Assembly: GCA_963819785.1 (NCBI GenBank)
Contig: CAWFXW010000017.1
Location: 124,001-188,000 of the forward strand
Origin: Palsa-504 sp963819785
GTDB lineage: Bacteria > Actinomycetota > Actinomycetes > Streptosporangiales > Streptosporangiaceae
Direction: 5' to 3'
DNA: 64,000 bases
The notes under the pieces were generated by a model that saw only the letters and a list, made by a program, of their open reading frames with translations, did not search any database and was not told the DNA's origin. This document shows positions 8,977 through 18,185 of this stretch, in pieces (the stretch's first letter is position 1; each line of letters begins with the position of its first letter). Position numbers and translations under genes: made by a program.

Positions 8977-9522
8977 TCAGGGGTCGCGCAGGACGGCCCA
9001 CACCGCCTTGCCGTGCCCGGCGATGGGACTCCAGCCCCACACATGACTGAGCGCGCCCACGATCTGCAGACCGCGGCCGCTCTCCCCGCCCCAGTCGGGC
9101 TGGCGCGGCATCGGGGTCTCGTTGCCGGGATCGACGACGGCCAGCATGACCTCGCCCGCGCGGCGGAGCATGCACAGCCGGAGCACCGCGCCCGAGTTCG
9201 GGTGCATCAGGCTGGCCCGGGTTCCGTGCAGGACGGCGTTGACCACCAGTTCATCGACGATCATCTCGGCGTCGTCGGCCAGCGCCTCCAGGCCCCAGCA
9301 GGTCAGCAACTCACGGACGAACCGCCGGGCGGTCCTGGCCTCCTCAGGCCGGGCGCTCAGGGCACGCGTGGTTACCGCAGGCGTCTCCCACCAGGCGGAC
9401 GGCACTGGCAGCAGCCGCGGCATTCCGTCTGACACCGGTGACCACGGGATGCCGACTTCCTCGTCGTCTTCCCCGCTACCGGTCGCGACACTGAGATGCG
9501 CCAACGCAACAGCTTCCTGCAT
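8977..9522 (-). CDS. RsbW-like ATP-binding protein (anti-sigma-type HATPase)
   Basis: A 181-residue GHKL-type ATPase without sensor or receiver domains. After about 55 variable residues, the kinase-like core has RRFVRELLTCWGLEALADDAEMIVDELVVNAVLHG (N-box), VVDPGNETPMP (G1) and GESGRGLQIVGALS (G2). Such solo domains act as anti-sigma factors or as regulators of development-related DNA-binding proteins in Streptomyces. The neighbours support the second role: a DUF397 gene and an XRE/DUF5753 regulator gene follow in divergent orientation, as in WhiJ-type loci. It is convergent with the conservon, leaving a 66-base gap. Confidence 0.88.
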   Translation of the reverse strand: MQEAVALAHLSVATGSGEDDEEVGIPWSPVSDGMPRLLPVPSAWWETPAVTTRALSARPEEARTARRFVRELLTCWGLEALADDAEMIVDELVVNAVLHGTRASLMHPNSGAVLRLCMLRRAGEVMLAVVDPGNETPMPRQPDWGGESGRGLQIVGALSHVWGWSPIAGHGKAVWAVLRDP

Positions 9523-9774
9523 GTCATGGGGCAGAACGCTTGCCCATCACGGTGTTAACTGCGTGCTGAGTGACATGCTGCCTGATAATATGTGCAAATG
9601 CAAGACCAAATGCACGTTCATTCGCTCTGTGCACAGGTCTCCATATAGCCGCACGGGGGGCCACCAGACAGTTGAAACGTATTCCGACACTTGCTCGCCT
9701 TTTGTTAACTCTGGGTTACAGCGAGTTATTTTCTTCGGGTAAACATGCGTTGAGACCGTCAGAAGGGGATAGGG
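9523..9774. promoter_or_regulatory. AT-richer divergent promoter region
   Basis: This 252-base spacer has visibly lower GC than its surroundings and separates the divergent RsbW-like and DUF397 genes. On the plus strand a possible promoter is TTGTTA (9702-9707), an 18-base spacer and TTATTT (9726-9731). On the minus strand an A/T block near 9590 (TATTAT) could be a -10 for the ATPase gene. The imperfect repeat AAATGCAA/AAATGCAC (9596-9615) may be an operator. These are eye-made matches, not tested. Confidence 0.35.
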
Positions 9775-10035
9775 ATGGTCATGGCGTACAACGGCATGCT
9801 GGCAGGCGAACTCGGTGACGTCCGCTGGCAGAAGAGCCAGCACAGTAATCCCAACGGGGCGTGCGTGGAGCTGGCCGCGCTGCCCGGCGGCGAGATCGCG
9901 ATGCGGAACTCGCGTTTCCCGGTTGGCCCCGTCCTGCTCTACACTCAGGCGGAGATCACCGCATTCCTGGCAGGTGCCAAAGATGGTGAATTTGACAACA
10001 TACTGCGCGAAGCACAGCAGCTTACTCGCCAGTAA
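9775..10035 (+). CDS. DUF397 domain protein
   Basis: An 86-residue protein with the DUF397 pattern: WQKSQHSNPNGACVELA, then GEIAMRNSRFPVGPVLLYT and EITAFLAGAKDGEFDN. In Streptomyces such small proteins are encoded beside XRE/DUF5753 regulators and bind or modulate them; some pairs behave like toxin-antitoxin or developmental switches. Here the regulator gene follows about 190 bases downstream on the same strand. The start at 9775 has AGGGGATAGGG just before it; ATG 9781 is a close alternative. Confidence 0.9.
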   Translation: MVMAYNGMLAGELGDVRWQKSQHSNPNGACVELAALPGGEIAMRNSRFPVGPVLLYTQAEITAFLAGAKDGEFDNILREAQQLTRQ

Positions 10036-10228
10036 CACTGTCACCGGCCGACTCGCGGCGACGCACAAATTTCAGACCGACAATCGTGACCCTCACGACC
10101 TGCGGGAACACGGAGAGATCAGGACTTCTGTCGAATTGTCACAGAAGCCCCTTCCGCAGGCATGAGCTCACATGGGAGACTGGTCCACACCCCGCCAGGC
10201 TCAGAGAGTAAAGATGCGAGGAGCGCCG

Positions 10229-11134
10229 ATGGTCTCATCCGAAGACTCGGCCTGGGACGTCCCGCCCAGCATTTTCGGCACCCGCGCGGGTGGTCCCACC
10301 GTCCAGCGCCTGGTGCTCGGCGGTCAGCTGCACCGGCTGCGTGAGTCACGCGGGATCAGCGCGGAGCAGGCGGCCGAGGCGATCCGGGGCTCCCACTCCA
10401 AGATCAGCCGGATGGAACACGGCCGGGTCGGCTTCAAGGAGCGGGACGTGAGTGACCTGCTGACCCTCTACGGGGTGACCGATAGCGAGGAGCGAGCGGC
10501 CCTGCTCAACCTGGCCCGGGAGGCCAACACCCCCGGCTGGTGGCACGCCTACTCGGACGTCCTGCCCAACTGGCTGGAGCCGTACGTCGGCCTGGAGGCC
10601 GCGGCCTCGGTGCTGCGGACCTACGAGGTCCAGTTCGTCCCCGGGCTGCTGCAGACCGAGGAGTACGCGCGGGCGCTGATCCGCCTCGGCTCCGCGGTCA
10701 GCGAGGACGAGATCGACCGCCGGGCCGAGCTGCGAGTCAGCCGGCAGGAGGTGCTCGGCGGCCCCAACCCGCCGCAGCTGTGGGCCGTGGTGGACGAGGG
10801 CGCGCTGCGCCGCCCGGTGGGCGGCCAGGAGGTGGCCCGCCGGCAGCTTCAGCACCTGATCAAGATGGCCGAGCACCCGGTGGTCACCCTGCAGATCCTG
10901 CCGTTCATGGCCGGGCCGCACGCCGCGATGGGCGGCCCGTTCACCATCTTGCGGTTCGCCGAGCCGGACCTGCACGACGTGGTGTACATCGAGCAGCTGA
11001 CCAGCGCGCTGTACCTGGACAAGCCATCCGAGGTGGACAGCTACCTCGAGGTCATGGAGCAGCTGTGCCTGCAGGCCGAGCCCGCGGGTAACACGGTCAA
11101 GATCCTCAACCAGATCCTGGCCGACATTTCCTGA
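10229..11134 (+). CDS. XRE-family regulator with DUF5753 domain
   Basis: A 301-residue DNA-binding regulator. The helix-turn-helix (about residues 33-88) reads LRRLRESRGISAEQAAEAI-type sequence followed by SHSKISRMEHGR. The rest (about 100-285) is a DUF5753 domain: LNLAREANTPGWWHAYSD, PNWLEPYVGLEAAA, VQFVPGLLQTEEYARAL, LWAVVDEGALRR, and VYIEQLTSALYL near the end. These regulators work with DUF397 partners and RsbW-like ATPases in actinomycete development and secondary metabolism. I chose ATG 10229 because GAGGAG lies 5 bases upstream; ATGs at 10172 and 10214 are in frame. It is the only transcription factor gene in the window with a clear DNA-binding domain. Confidence 0.92.
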   Translation: MVSSEDSAWDVPPSIFGTRAGGPTVQRLVLGGQLHRLRESRGISAEQAAEAIRGSHSKISRMEHGRVGFKERDVSDLLTLYGVTDSEERAALLNLAREANTPGWWHAYSDVLPNWLEPYVGLEAAASVLRTYEVQFVPGLLQTEEYARALIRLGSAVSEDEIDRRAELRVSRQEVLGGPNPPQLWAVVDEGALRRPVGGQEVARRQLQHLIKMAEHPVVTLQILPFMAGPHAAMGGPFTILRFAEPDLHDVVYIEQLTSALYLDKPSEVDSYLEVMEQLCLQAEPAGNTVKILNQILADIS

Positions 11135-11152
11135 TCTGCGCGGCTCCTCGGG

Positions 11153-11884
11153 TCAGCCCTGCGTATCGAGGACCTGGAAGGCCTCGGCCAGGCGGCCCTC
11201 GGGCAGGCCGCCCAGGGCCGCGGCGCGGGTGAGCCAGCCCCGGATGCGCTCCTCCAGGTCGTCCAGGTGACCGGTCTGGCTCTCGTGCGCGCGCAGCGCG
11301 GCGATCTTCCGGCCGAACGTGGCCGTCACGTCGACGAAACGGGTTGGTGACGGGGATCCGGCGATCCAGACCTCGCGGACCTTCCACGGCACCAGGCCCT
11401 CCTGCTCGCGCAGCTCGGGGAAGGCGAACGGGTTCCGGGCGTCCGGGTACACCGCGTCCAGGGCCGCGGAGCCGACCGCGCGGTGGTCGGGGTGGCTGGC
11501 CCCCATGCGGGCGTAGTTCCGCTCCGGGCTGGGGCAGACGACCCGGTCCGGACGCACCTGCCGGATCACCCGGGCCAGATCACGGCGCAGGTCCAGGGTG
11601 GCCTCGACCCGGCCATCCGGGTAGCCGAGGAACCGCAGGTCGTGCACGCCCACGCACTTGGCCGCGGCGATCTGCTCGGCCCGCCGCAGGGCAGGCATCT
11701 CGGCTCGGGGGAAGTCCTCGTCGAGGCCGCCCGCGTCGCCGTCGGTCACCACGCAGTAGATGACCTCGATCCCCGCGTCGGTCCACCGTGCGATCGTGCC
11801 GGCCGCGCCGAAGTCGACGTCATCGGGATGCGCGGTGATGGACAGGATCCGGGCGACTTCCTCGTCATCGAGCACGCCCGCCAT
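11153..11884 (-). CDS. PIG-L family deacetylase
   Basis: A 243-residue zinc-dependent N-acetylglucosaminyl-type deacetylase. The metal/catalytic signature AHPDDVDFGAAGT sits at residues about 18-30, followed by VVTDGDAGG and, in the second half, SHPDHRAVG, which supplies the third ligand (His). The family includes the mycothiol and GlcNAc-PI deacetylases (MshB, MCA), but the length and sequence do not let me say it is one of those. Many actinobacteria carry several such enzymes acting on small glycoconjugates. It lies alone, downstream of the broken permease gene and convergent with the XRE regulator gene. Confidence 0.88.
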   Translation of the reverse strand: MAGVLDDEEVARILSITAHPDDVDFGAAGTIARWTDAGIEVIYCVVTDGDAGGLDEDFPRAEMPALRRAEQIAAAKCVGVHDLRFLGYPDGRVEATLDLRRDLARVIRQVRPDRVVCPSPERNYARMGASHPDHRAVGSAALDAVYPDARNPFAFPELREQEGLVPWKVREVWIAGSPSPTRFVDVTATFGRKIAALRAHESQTGHLDDLEERIRGWLTRAAALGGLPEGRLAEAFQVLDTQG

Positions 11885-11961
11885 CCTAGCTGGGCCTTCT
11901 CGAGCGCCGGGCTACGGCTGGCCTGAGGACCGCTGGCCGGCCGCAGCTGGTTTCCGTCGCC

Positions 11962-11994
11962 GATTTTCTCCGAACGGGCCGTGGTTCACGCAGG
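11962..11994 (+). repeat. dispersed core repeat, copy in spacer
   Basis: The sequence ATTTTCTCCGAACGGGCC continuing to GTGGTTCACG matches the core found at three other places in the window (pcrA insert, tsaE start, downstream of rpoC). It lies in the 159-base spacer between the permease end and the PIG-L gene. Shared features are an A/T run, then CCGAACGG and CGTGG. Confidence 0.6.
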
Positions 11995-12043
11995 CCCGAA
12001 CGCTCCATGATGCGCTCACCTCCGGGGCCGGTGCGCGGACGGG

Positions 12044-13609
12044 CTACTCGTCGGGGACCAGGGTGGGGGTGGTGCGGGTGAGGGTCTGCTTCCGGAAGAA
12101 CGCGGGCGCGGTGACCCGCATGTAGATGAAGGCCAGCAGGCCGAGGAGCGCGGCCGAGAGGGCGATCAGGAAGATCCCGCCGATTTGCCACTTCAGGCCG
12201 GGCACGGTCCAGCTGGTGTAGCTGTTGCTCGCCACCCAGTCGCTCTGCAGGCTGTAGATGCCGGCCCCGTACATGATCAGGCCGCCCAGCCCGGGCAGGA
12301 TACCGCGCATCCACAGGTTCCGGGCGCTGCTGGTCAGCGTCTTGCGGTAGTACCAGGCGCAGGCGAAGCCGGTCAGGCCGTAGTAGAAGGCGATGTATAG
12401 GCCGATCGCGGTGACCGCGTCGCCGATCATGTTGCCGCCCGCGATGTAGTTCAGCGGGACGTACAGGGCGATCGAGATCAGCGCCCATCACGATGGTGGA
12501 CACGGTCGGCGTCAGGTACCTGGGGTGGATCTGGGCGAAGCCGCGGGGATCGCCTTGTAGGCCGCCATCGACAGGGTGGTGCGGGCCGTCGGCAGGATCG
12601 TGGTCTGGGTGGAGGCCGCGGCCGAGGTCAGCACCATCAGGATCAGCAGCTGGGACAGGAAGGTGCCGAGACCGCCGCTGCCGAAGATGGCGCCGCCCAG
12701 CACCGACAGGACGTCGACCTGAGTTGTCGGGGTTGCCCAGGCCGATGCCCGTGGTCCCGACGCCGGCGAAGGCCTGGACCGAGAAGATGACGATCACGTA
12801 GGTGACCAGCAGCATGATGGTCGAGATGATCGCCGCCTGGCCCGGGCGTCTTGTTCTTGTCCTTGGTCTCCTCGTTGACCGAGACGGCGGTGTCCCAGCC
12901 CCAGTAGATGAACAGCATCAGGATGATGCCGCTGACGAAGGCTGAGCAGGCTCATGGACGGGTTGGCAGCAGCCAGCGAAGCTCGGTGTGACCGAGCCCG
13001 GTCGGGTGGTTCCCGTACCGACCTTGACCAGCGCGGTGATCGAGAGCACGATCAGCATGACGACCTCGAGGGCCAGCAGGATGCTGCTGGAATCCAGGCC
13101 GAGACCTCGATGCCGCGGTAGCAGATATAGGTCATCGACCACGATCCAGATGATGCCGACCAGCAGCACCCAGCCGCTGGTCGGCGTTCTGGCCGATGCC
13201 GTTCGGCGTCGAACAGCAGGAACACGTACTGGCCGGCGACCTGGGCCAGGCTGGCCATGACCAGGACGTCGGCGGCGATGATGCGCCCAGCCGCCGATCC
13301 AGCCGGTCTTCGGGCCCGAACGCCCGGGTGCCCCAGGTGAACGTGGTGCCGCAGTCCGGGTCGGCCTTGTTCAGCTCGCTGTAGCCGATCGAGCACGAAC
13401 AGGATCGGGATGAAGGCCAGCACGGCCACGGCCGGCGACTGCAGCCCGACCGCGCGCCACGACGAAGACCAGGGTCGCCGCGAGGCTGTAGGCCGGAGCG
13501 GTCGAGGCGACGCCGATGACGATGCTGGAGACCAGGCCGAGGGCGCCGGTCTTGAGGCCCTTCTCCGGCGCCGTTCCGTGGGCTGGATGGCGTGCTCGGC
13601 AGTGGCCAT
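12044..13609 (-). pseudogene. APC-superfamily amino-acid permease, broken by many frameshifts
   Basis: Read across frames, this is a normal-looking amino-acid/polyamine transporter of roughly 520 residues. It starts at ATG 13609 (MATAEHAIQPTER) and has GLVSSIVIGVASTAPAYSLA (first helices), AFIPILFV, YSELNKADPDCGTTFTWGTR, VAGQYVFLLFDA, SSILLALEVVMLIVLSITAL, LFIYWGWDTAVSVNEETKD, FSVQAFAGVG and SAAASTQTTILPTARTTLSM. The C-terminal helix pair ends before 12044. To join these pieces the frame must change more than ten times, roughly every 20-180 bases (for example near 12482, 12541, 12722, 12842, 13141, 13182, 13204, 13286, 13311, 13393, 13454, 13566). Most changes are single extra bases. There are almost no substitutions that damage helices, so a recently corrupted or poorly sequenced gene fits better than an old pseudogene. 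Substrate is not predictable. Confidence 0.75.
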
Positions 13610-13662
13610 ACCTCACCCTCTTGGCAAGCGAGCCGGTCGATCTGGGCGACACCGCGTAGCAA

Positions 13663-13716
13663 ATGCTAGCATCGGATGTGCGCTTACGCTAGCAGGCCGA
13701 TGCCACGGTTCTAGCA
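13663..13716. promoter_or_regulatory. three CTAGCA repeats between divergent genes
   Basis: CTAGCA occurs at 13666-13671, 13689-13694 and 13711-13716, spaced 23 and 22 bases apart (about two helical turns). The first lies within the perfect palindrome ATGCTAGCAT (13663-13672). The site is in the 201-base spacer between the permease and the dehydrogenase gene. Regular spacing on one face of the helix suggests a regulator operator; no regulator gene is adjacent. Confidence 0.45.
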
Positions 13717-13810
13717 CATTATGCACGCGTTATCAACGATTTCAGTTGTGCGACATGGAGGAACAACTGGTCTCGTGGGTCGGTCACGGCGTGCAGAAAG
13801 GATAGGCCCC

Positions 13811-15024
13811 ATGCGCATACTTCTGGTCGGCGCCGGCGGGGTCGGCTACGGCGCTGGCCCGGATCGCCGCCCGGCGCCCGTTCGCCGAGCTGGTGGTCGC
13901 CGACTACGACCTGGCCCGGGCGCAGCGCGCGGCCGCGGCGCGCGACGGGTACGAGGCCGTGCAGCTGGATGCGTCGGGACGAGCGGGCCGTGGCCGGGCT
14001 GCTCGCCGAGCACCGCTGCGACGTGCTGATGAACGCCACCGACCCCCGGTTCGTGATGCCGCTGTTCCGGGCCGCGCTCGGCGCGGGCGTGCACTACCTG
14101 GACATGGCCATGTCCCTGTCCCACCCTGACCCGGCCGAGCCGTACCGCAAGACCGGCGTCAAGCTGGGCGACGACCAGTTCGCGCTGGCCACGCGGTGGG
14201 AGGAGGCCGGTAAGCTCGCGCTGGTCGGCATCGGGGTCGAGCCGGGGCTGTCCGACGTGTTCGCCCGGCACGCCGCCGACGAGCTGTTCGGCGAGATCGG
14301 CGAGCTCGGCGTGCGGGACGGCGCCAACCTCACGGTAGCCGGGTACGACTTCGCCCCCACCTTCTCTATCTGGACCACGATCGAGGAGTGCCTGAACCCG
14401 CCGGTGATCTGGGAACGGGGCCGGGGCTGGTTCACCACCGAGCCGTTCAGCGAGCCCGAGGTCTTCACCTTCCCGGCCGGGATCGGCCCGGTGGAGTGCG
14501 TGAACGTGGAGCACGAAGAGGTGCTGCTGATGCCGCGCTGGATCCAGGCGAAGCGGGTCACCTTCAAGTACGGCCTCGGCGCGGAGTTCATCGGCATCCT
14601 GCGCACCCTGCACCAGCTCGGCCTGGACCGGACCGATCCGGTCCAGGTGGGCGCGGTGAGCGTGTCGCCGCGCGACGTGCTGGCCGCGTGCCTGCCCGAC
14701 CCGGCCACGCTCGGAGACAAGATGAGCGGCCTGACCTGCGCGGGCACCTGGGTGACGGGGACCGGCCGGGACGGCGCGCCGCGTGAGGTGTACCTCTACC
14801 ATGTGGTCGACAACGGCTGGTCGATGGCCGAGTACGGCTCCCAGGCCGTGGTCTGGCAGACCGCGGTCAATCCGGTGGTGGCGCTTGAGTTGCTAGAGAG
14901 CGGCGCCTGGTCCGGGTCAGGCGTGCTGGGCCCCGAGGCGCTGCCGCCGCGGCCGTTCCTCGACCTGCTCACCGAGTACGGCTCGCCGTGGGCGTGCGAG
15001 GAGCGCATCCCGGCCGGCGCCTAG
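13811..15024 (+). CDS. saccharopine dehydrogenase-like NAD(P)-binding protein (two +1 frameshifts)
   Basis: It starts with a Rossmann signature (MRILLVGAGGVG) after an AAAGGA ribosome site. It continues as ARIAARRPFAELVVADYDLARAQ in a second frame, and from about 13980 runs uninterrupted to 15024. Conserved pieces include DVLMNATDPRFVMPLFRAAL, GVHYLDMAMS and GIGVEPGLSDVFARHAADELFGEI. These fit the saccharopine dehydrogenase/LYS9-like family (about 403 residues after correction), used in lysine degradation and in polyamine or carboxylate metabolism. Extra bases are needed near 13848 and 13977. Both lie at the edge of the indel-rich permease patch, so I read them as the same kind of error. Divergence from an amino-acid permease suggests joint amino-acid use. 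Confidence 0.8.
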
Positions 15025-15083
15025 CGGACCCGGCCCTGCCGGGCCGGCGCCCAGCGGACTCGGGCCTGCCGGGCCGGCGCCTC
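15014..15083. repeat. GC-rich tandem repeat at a gene end
   Basis: About two and a half copies of a unit near 31 bases (CCGGCGCC-AGCGGA--GG-CCTGCCGGG) start in the last codons of the dehydrogenase gene and run into the spacer. Each unit contains CTGCCGGGCCGGCG, able to fold on itself, so it could also act as a transcription stop. Confidence 0.5.
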
Positions 15084-15365
15084 GGGCCGGCCTTCGGTGT
15101 GGCCCGTCGGCAGGCCTGTTGTGTGGCTTGAATTTTTTTGAGATTTCCCGCAGCGCGTTGCCCGCCGGCACCTCTAGTCACAATGTTCCAACACTGATGA
15201 CAGCGGTCCGGAGCACCAGTGTGCGTTCGGATTGTGACGTACACCAGGAAAGCGCCGCGACGCGCTGGGCCGCCGGGGCTGGTGCTGGCTGCAGTGGCGT
15301 CCTAGGTTTGGCTCGTAGATGGGCCTGGGGGAACGTCTGCCCAGGTAGGTCGGCGAGGAGGCCGG
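15025..15365. other. spacer upstream of the molybdenum hydroxylase genes
   Basis: A 341-base stretch without a convincing gene. After the GC-rich repeat there is a short T-run (GAATTTTTTTGAGATTT near 15128-15144) that could be the end of a terminator or an UP-like element. Then follows ordinary GC-rich sequence that should contain the promoter of the downstream operon. I see no clear -35/-10 pair. Confidence 0.4.
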
Positions 15366-15839
15366 ATGACCAAGGTCAGCATGACTATTGACGGCGTGCG
15401 GTACGACGATGAGGTCGAGCCCCGCATGCTGCTCGTTCATTACTTGCGCGACGTGGCGGGGCGGACCGGTACGCCCATCGGCTGCGATACATCGAACTGC
15501 GGCGCCTGCACGGTGATGCTGAACGGGCTGTCCGCGAAGAGCTGCGCGGTGCTCACGGTGCAGGCCGACGGCGCGGAGGTCACGACCATCCAGGGGATGG
15601 CGAACGGCGAGTGGCATCCGCTGCAGACGGCGTTCCACGAGGAGCACGCGCTGCAGTGCGGGTACTGCACGCCAGGCATGATCATGGCCGCGGCCGACCT
15701 GCTGCGGGACAACCCGAACCCGACCGAGCAAGAGGTACGGGAAGGGCTGGAAGGCAACCTGTGCCGGTGCACCGGCTACCAGAACATCGTCCGCGCGGTC
15801 ATGCGCGCGGCGGGAGCTAGCCAGGGGGCGGCATCATGA
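15366..15839 (+). CDS. coxS: [2Fe-2S] small subunit of CO/xanthine-dehydrogenase-type enzyme
   Basis: A 157-residue protein with the two iron-sulfur sites of molybdenum hydroxylase small subunits: the plant-type motif GCDTSNCGACTV...C (N-terminal half) and CGYCTPGM with CRCTGYQN (C-terminal half). It moves electrons from the molybdenum centre to FAD. The start ATG has GAGGAGG just upstream. The stop overlaps the large-subunit ATG (ATGA), so the two are translated together. The S-L-M order is common for form-II CODH-like operons; the substrate may be another N-heterocycle or aldehyde. Confidence 0.93.
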   Translation: MTKVSMTIDGVRYDDEVEPRMLLVHYLRDVAGRTGTPIGCDTSNCGACTVMLNGLSAKSCAVLTVQADGAEVTTIQGMANGEWHPLQTAFHEEHALQCGYCTPGMIMAAADLLRDNPNPTEQEVREGLEGNLCRCTGYQNIVRAVMRAAGASQGAAS

Positions 15840-18185
15840 CCGTTACCACCGAGATCGGCAAGCCGCGGGCGCGGAAGGAAGACGCCCGGCTGGTCACCGG
15901 GCAGACCAACTGGACCGACAACCTCCAGCTCCCCGGCCTGGTGCAGGTGGCATACCTGCGCAGCCCGATGGCGCACGCGCGGATCACGTCGGTGGACGTG
16001 TCCGCCGCCCGTGGCGCTCCCGGTGTCATCGCCGCGTTCTCCGGCGCGGACTTCGCCGCCGAGCAGGGCAGCCTGCCCTGTGCCTGGCCGGTGACCCCGG
16101 ACATCGTCATGCCCGGCCCACCCGCCGATGGCCACCGACGAGGTCCGCTACGTGGGCGAGATCGTGGCCTGCGTGGTCGCCCGGGACCGGTACGCCGCGG
16201 CGGACGCGCTGGAGCTGATCGACGTCGAGTACGAGCAGCTGCCGGCCGTCCTGGACATGGAGGCCGCGCTGGCCGAGGGCTCGCCCAAGGTGCACGAGGC
16301 GGGCAACAAGTCCTTCGTATGGCCGTTCGCCCAAGGCGACATCGAGGAAGCGTTCCGCGACGCGCCGGTGGTGGTCGAGCGGACCTACCGCCAGCAGCGC
16401 CTGATCCCGTGCGCGATGGAACCCCGCGCCACGGTGGCCGCGATGGTGGGCGACGAGATCACGCTGTGGTCCGCCACCCAGATCCCGCACGTGCTCCGGT
16501 TCCTGCTCGCCGCGGTGCTGGGCATCCCCGAGCAGAACCTCCGGGTGATCGCGCCCGACGTGGGCGGCGGGTTCGGGTCCAAGCTCCAGGCCACGGCGGA
16601 GGAATTCCTGGCCGTGCTGCTCACCCGCAAGCTTGGCCGGCCGGTCAAGTGGACCGAGTCGCGCAGCGAAGGCAACATGGCGGTGCACCACGGCCGCGAC
16701 CAGCTCCAGCGGATCAGGATAGCGGCGGACCGCGACGGCCGGATCCGCGGCCTGGACGTGGACCTGCTGGCCGACATGGGCGCCTACCTGATGCTGGTCA
16801 CGCCGGGGGTGCCGCTGCTCGGCGCGTTCATGTTCAACGCCATCTACAAGATGGACGCCTACTCGTTCAAGTGCACCGGCGTGTTCACCACCAAGACCCC
16901 GACCGACGCCTACCGGGGCGCGGGGCGGCCGGAGGCGACCTACGGCATCGAGCACATCATGGACGACCTGGCCGCCGAGCTCGGGATGGACCCGCTGGAG
17001 CTGCGCAAACGGAACTGGATCACGCACGAGGAGTTCCCGTTCACCACGATCGCCGGGCTCACCTACGACAGCGGCAACTACGAGGCGGCCACGGCCAAGG
17101 CGGTCGAACTGTTCGGCTACGACGACCTGCGCAAGGAGCAGGCCGCGCGGCGCGAATCCGGTGACCCGGTCCAGCTCGGCATCGGCATCTCGACCTTCAC
17201 CGAGATGTGCGGGCTGGCGCCGTCCCGGGTCCTCGGATCGCTGGCCTACGGCGCGGGCGGCTGGGAGCACGCCGCGGTCCGGATGCTGCCCACCGGCAAG
17301 GTCGAGGTGGTCACCGGGTCCAGCGCGCACGGCCAGGGCCACGAGACAGCCTGGAGCCAGATCGTGGCCGACCGGCTGGGGGTCCCGTTCGAGGACATCC
17401 GGGTGCTGCACGGCGACACCCAGGTCTCGCCCAAGGGCATGGACACCTACGGGTCCCGCTCGCTGACGGTGGGCGGCATCGCCGTGGTCGGCGCGTGCGA
17501 CAAGGTGATCGAGAAGGCCAAGACGATCGCGGCCGGCCTGCTCGAAGTCTCACCCGACGACCTGGAGTGGACGCCGGGCCGGTGGTCGGTGCGCGGCGAC
17601 CCGGAGCAGGGCCGCTCGATCGCCGAGATCTCGCTGGCCACGTTCGCGGCGCACAACCTGCCGGACGGCGTCGAGCCGTCGCTGGACTCCGAGTCCACCT
17701 ACGACCCGAACAACTTCTCCTTCCCGCACGGCACCCACCTGTGCGCGACGGAAGTGGACACCGAAACCGGGCAGGTGAAGATCCGGTCGTATGTGGCGGT
17801 GGACGACGTGGGCGTGGTGGTGAACCCGGTCATCGTCGAGGGTCAGGTACACGGCGGGCTGGCGCAGGGCATCGCCCAGGCGCTGTACGAGGAGGCGGCC
17901 TACGACGCCGACGGTAACCTGCTGACCACTACGCTGGCGGACTACCTGATCCCGTCCGCCGCCGACCTGCCGACGTTCGTGACCGACCGGACCGAGACCC
18001 CGTCGACGACCAACCCGCTCGGGGTCAAGGGCGTCGGCGAAGCCGGCACGATCGCGTCCACGCCCGCGGTGGTCAACGCGGTCGTCGACGCGCTGCGACC
18101 GCTCGGCGTCGCAGACGTCCCGATGCCGTGCACGGCGGAACGGGTCTGGCGGGCCATCAACGAGGCCAAGGGAGACGCGCGATGA
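15836..18185 (+). CDS. coxL: molybdopterin large subunit, form-II CoxL-like (one +1 frameshift)
   Basis: After removal of one extra base near 16114 (giving MPAHPPMATDEVRYVGE across the join), the protein is about 782 residues. Seen motifs: RYVGEIVACVVARD, GGGFGSK (near residue 243), the loop AYRGAGRPE (near 358), SSAHGQGHETAWSQI, and GVKGVGEAGT with the general-base Glu near 733. The AYRGAGR loop marks form-II (putative) CO dehydrogenases and related hydroxylases. True aerobic form-I CoxL has AYRCSFR, so CO oxidation should not be assumed. It forms an LMS complex in the cytoplasm with the flanking subunits and needs a molybdopterin-cytosine cofactor. No maturation genes (coxD/E/F types) are in the window. 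Confidence 0.9.

Noticed and set aside
12480..12845. Apparent clustering of frame changes near multiples of 60 bases
   Set aside because: Several early ones fit (12482, 12541, 12722, 12842), but many others (13182, 13286, 13311, 13393, 13454) do not, so no regular spacing is claimed.
12044..13609. Several small membrane genes instead of one permease
   Set aside because: The pieces follow in the exact order of one APC transporter and overlap in the way expected of single-base shifts.
16100..16135. Programmed +1 frameshift in coxL
   Set aside because: No slippery codon with a slow codon or stop at the shift; the same type of extra base appears in unrelated genes, so an assembly error is simpler.
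15366..18185. True aerobic CO dehydrogenase (form I)
   Set aside because: The active-site loop is AYRGAGR, not AYRCSFR, and the maturation genes are missing.
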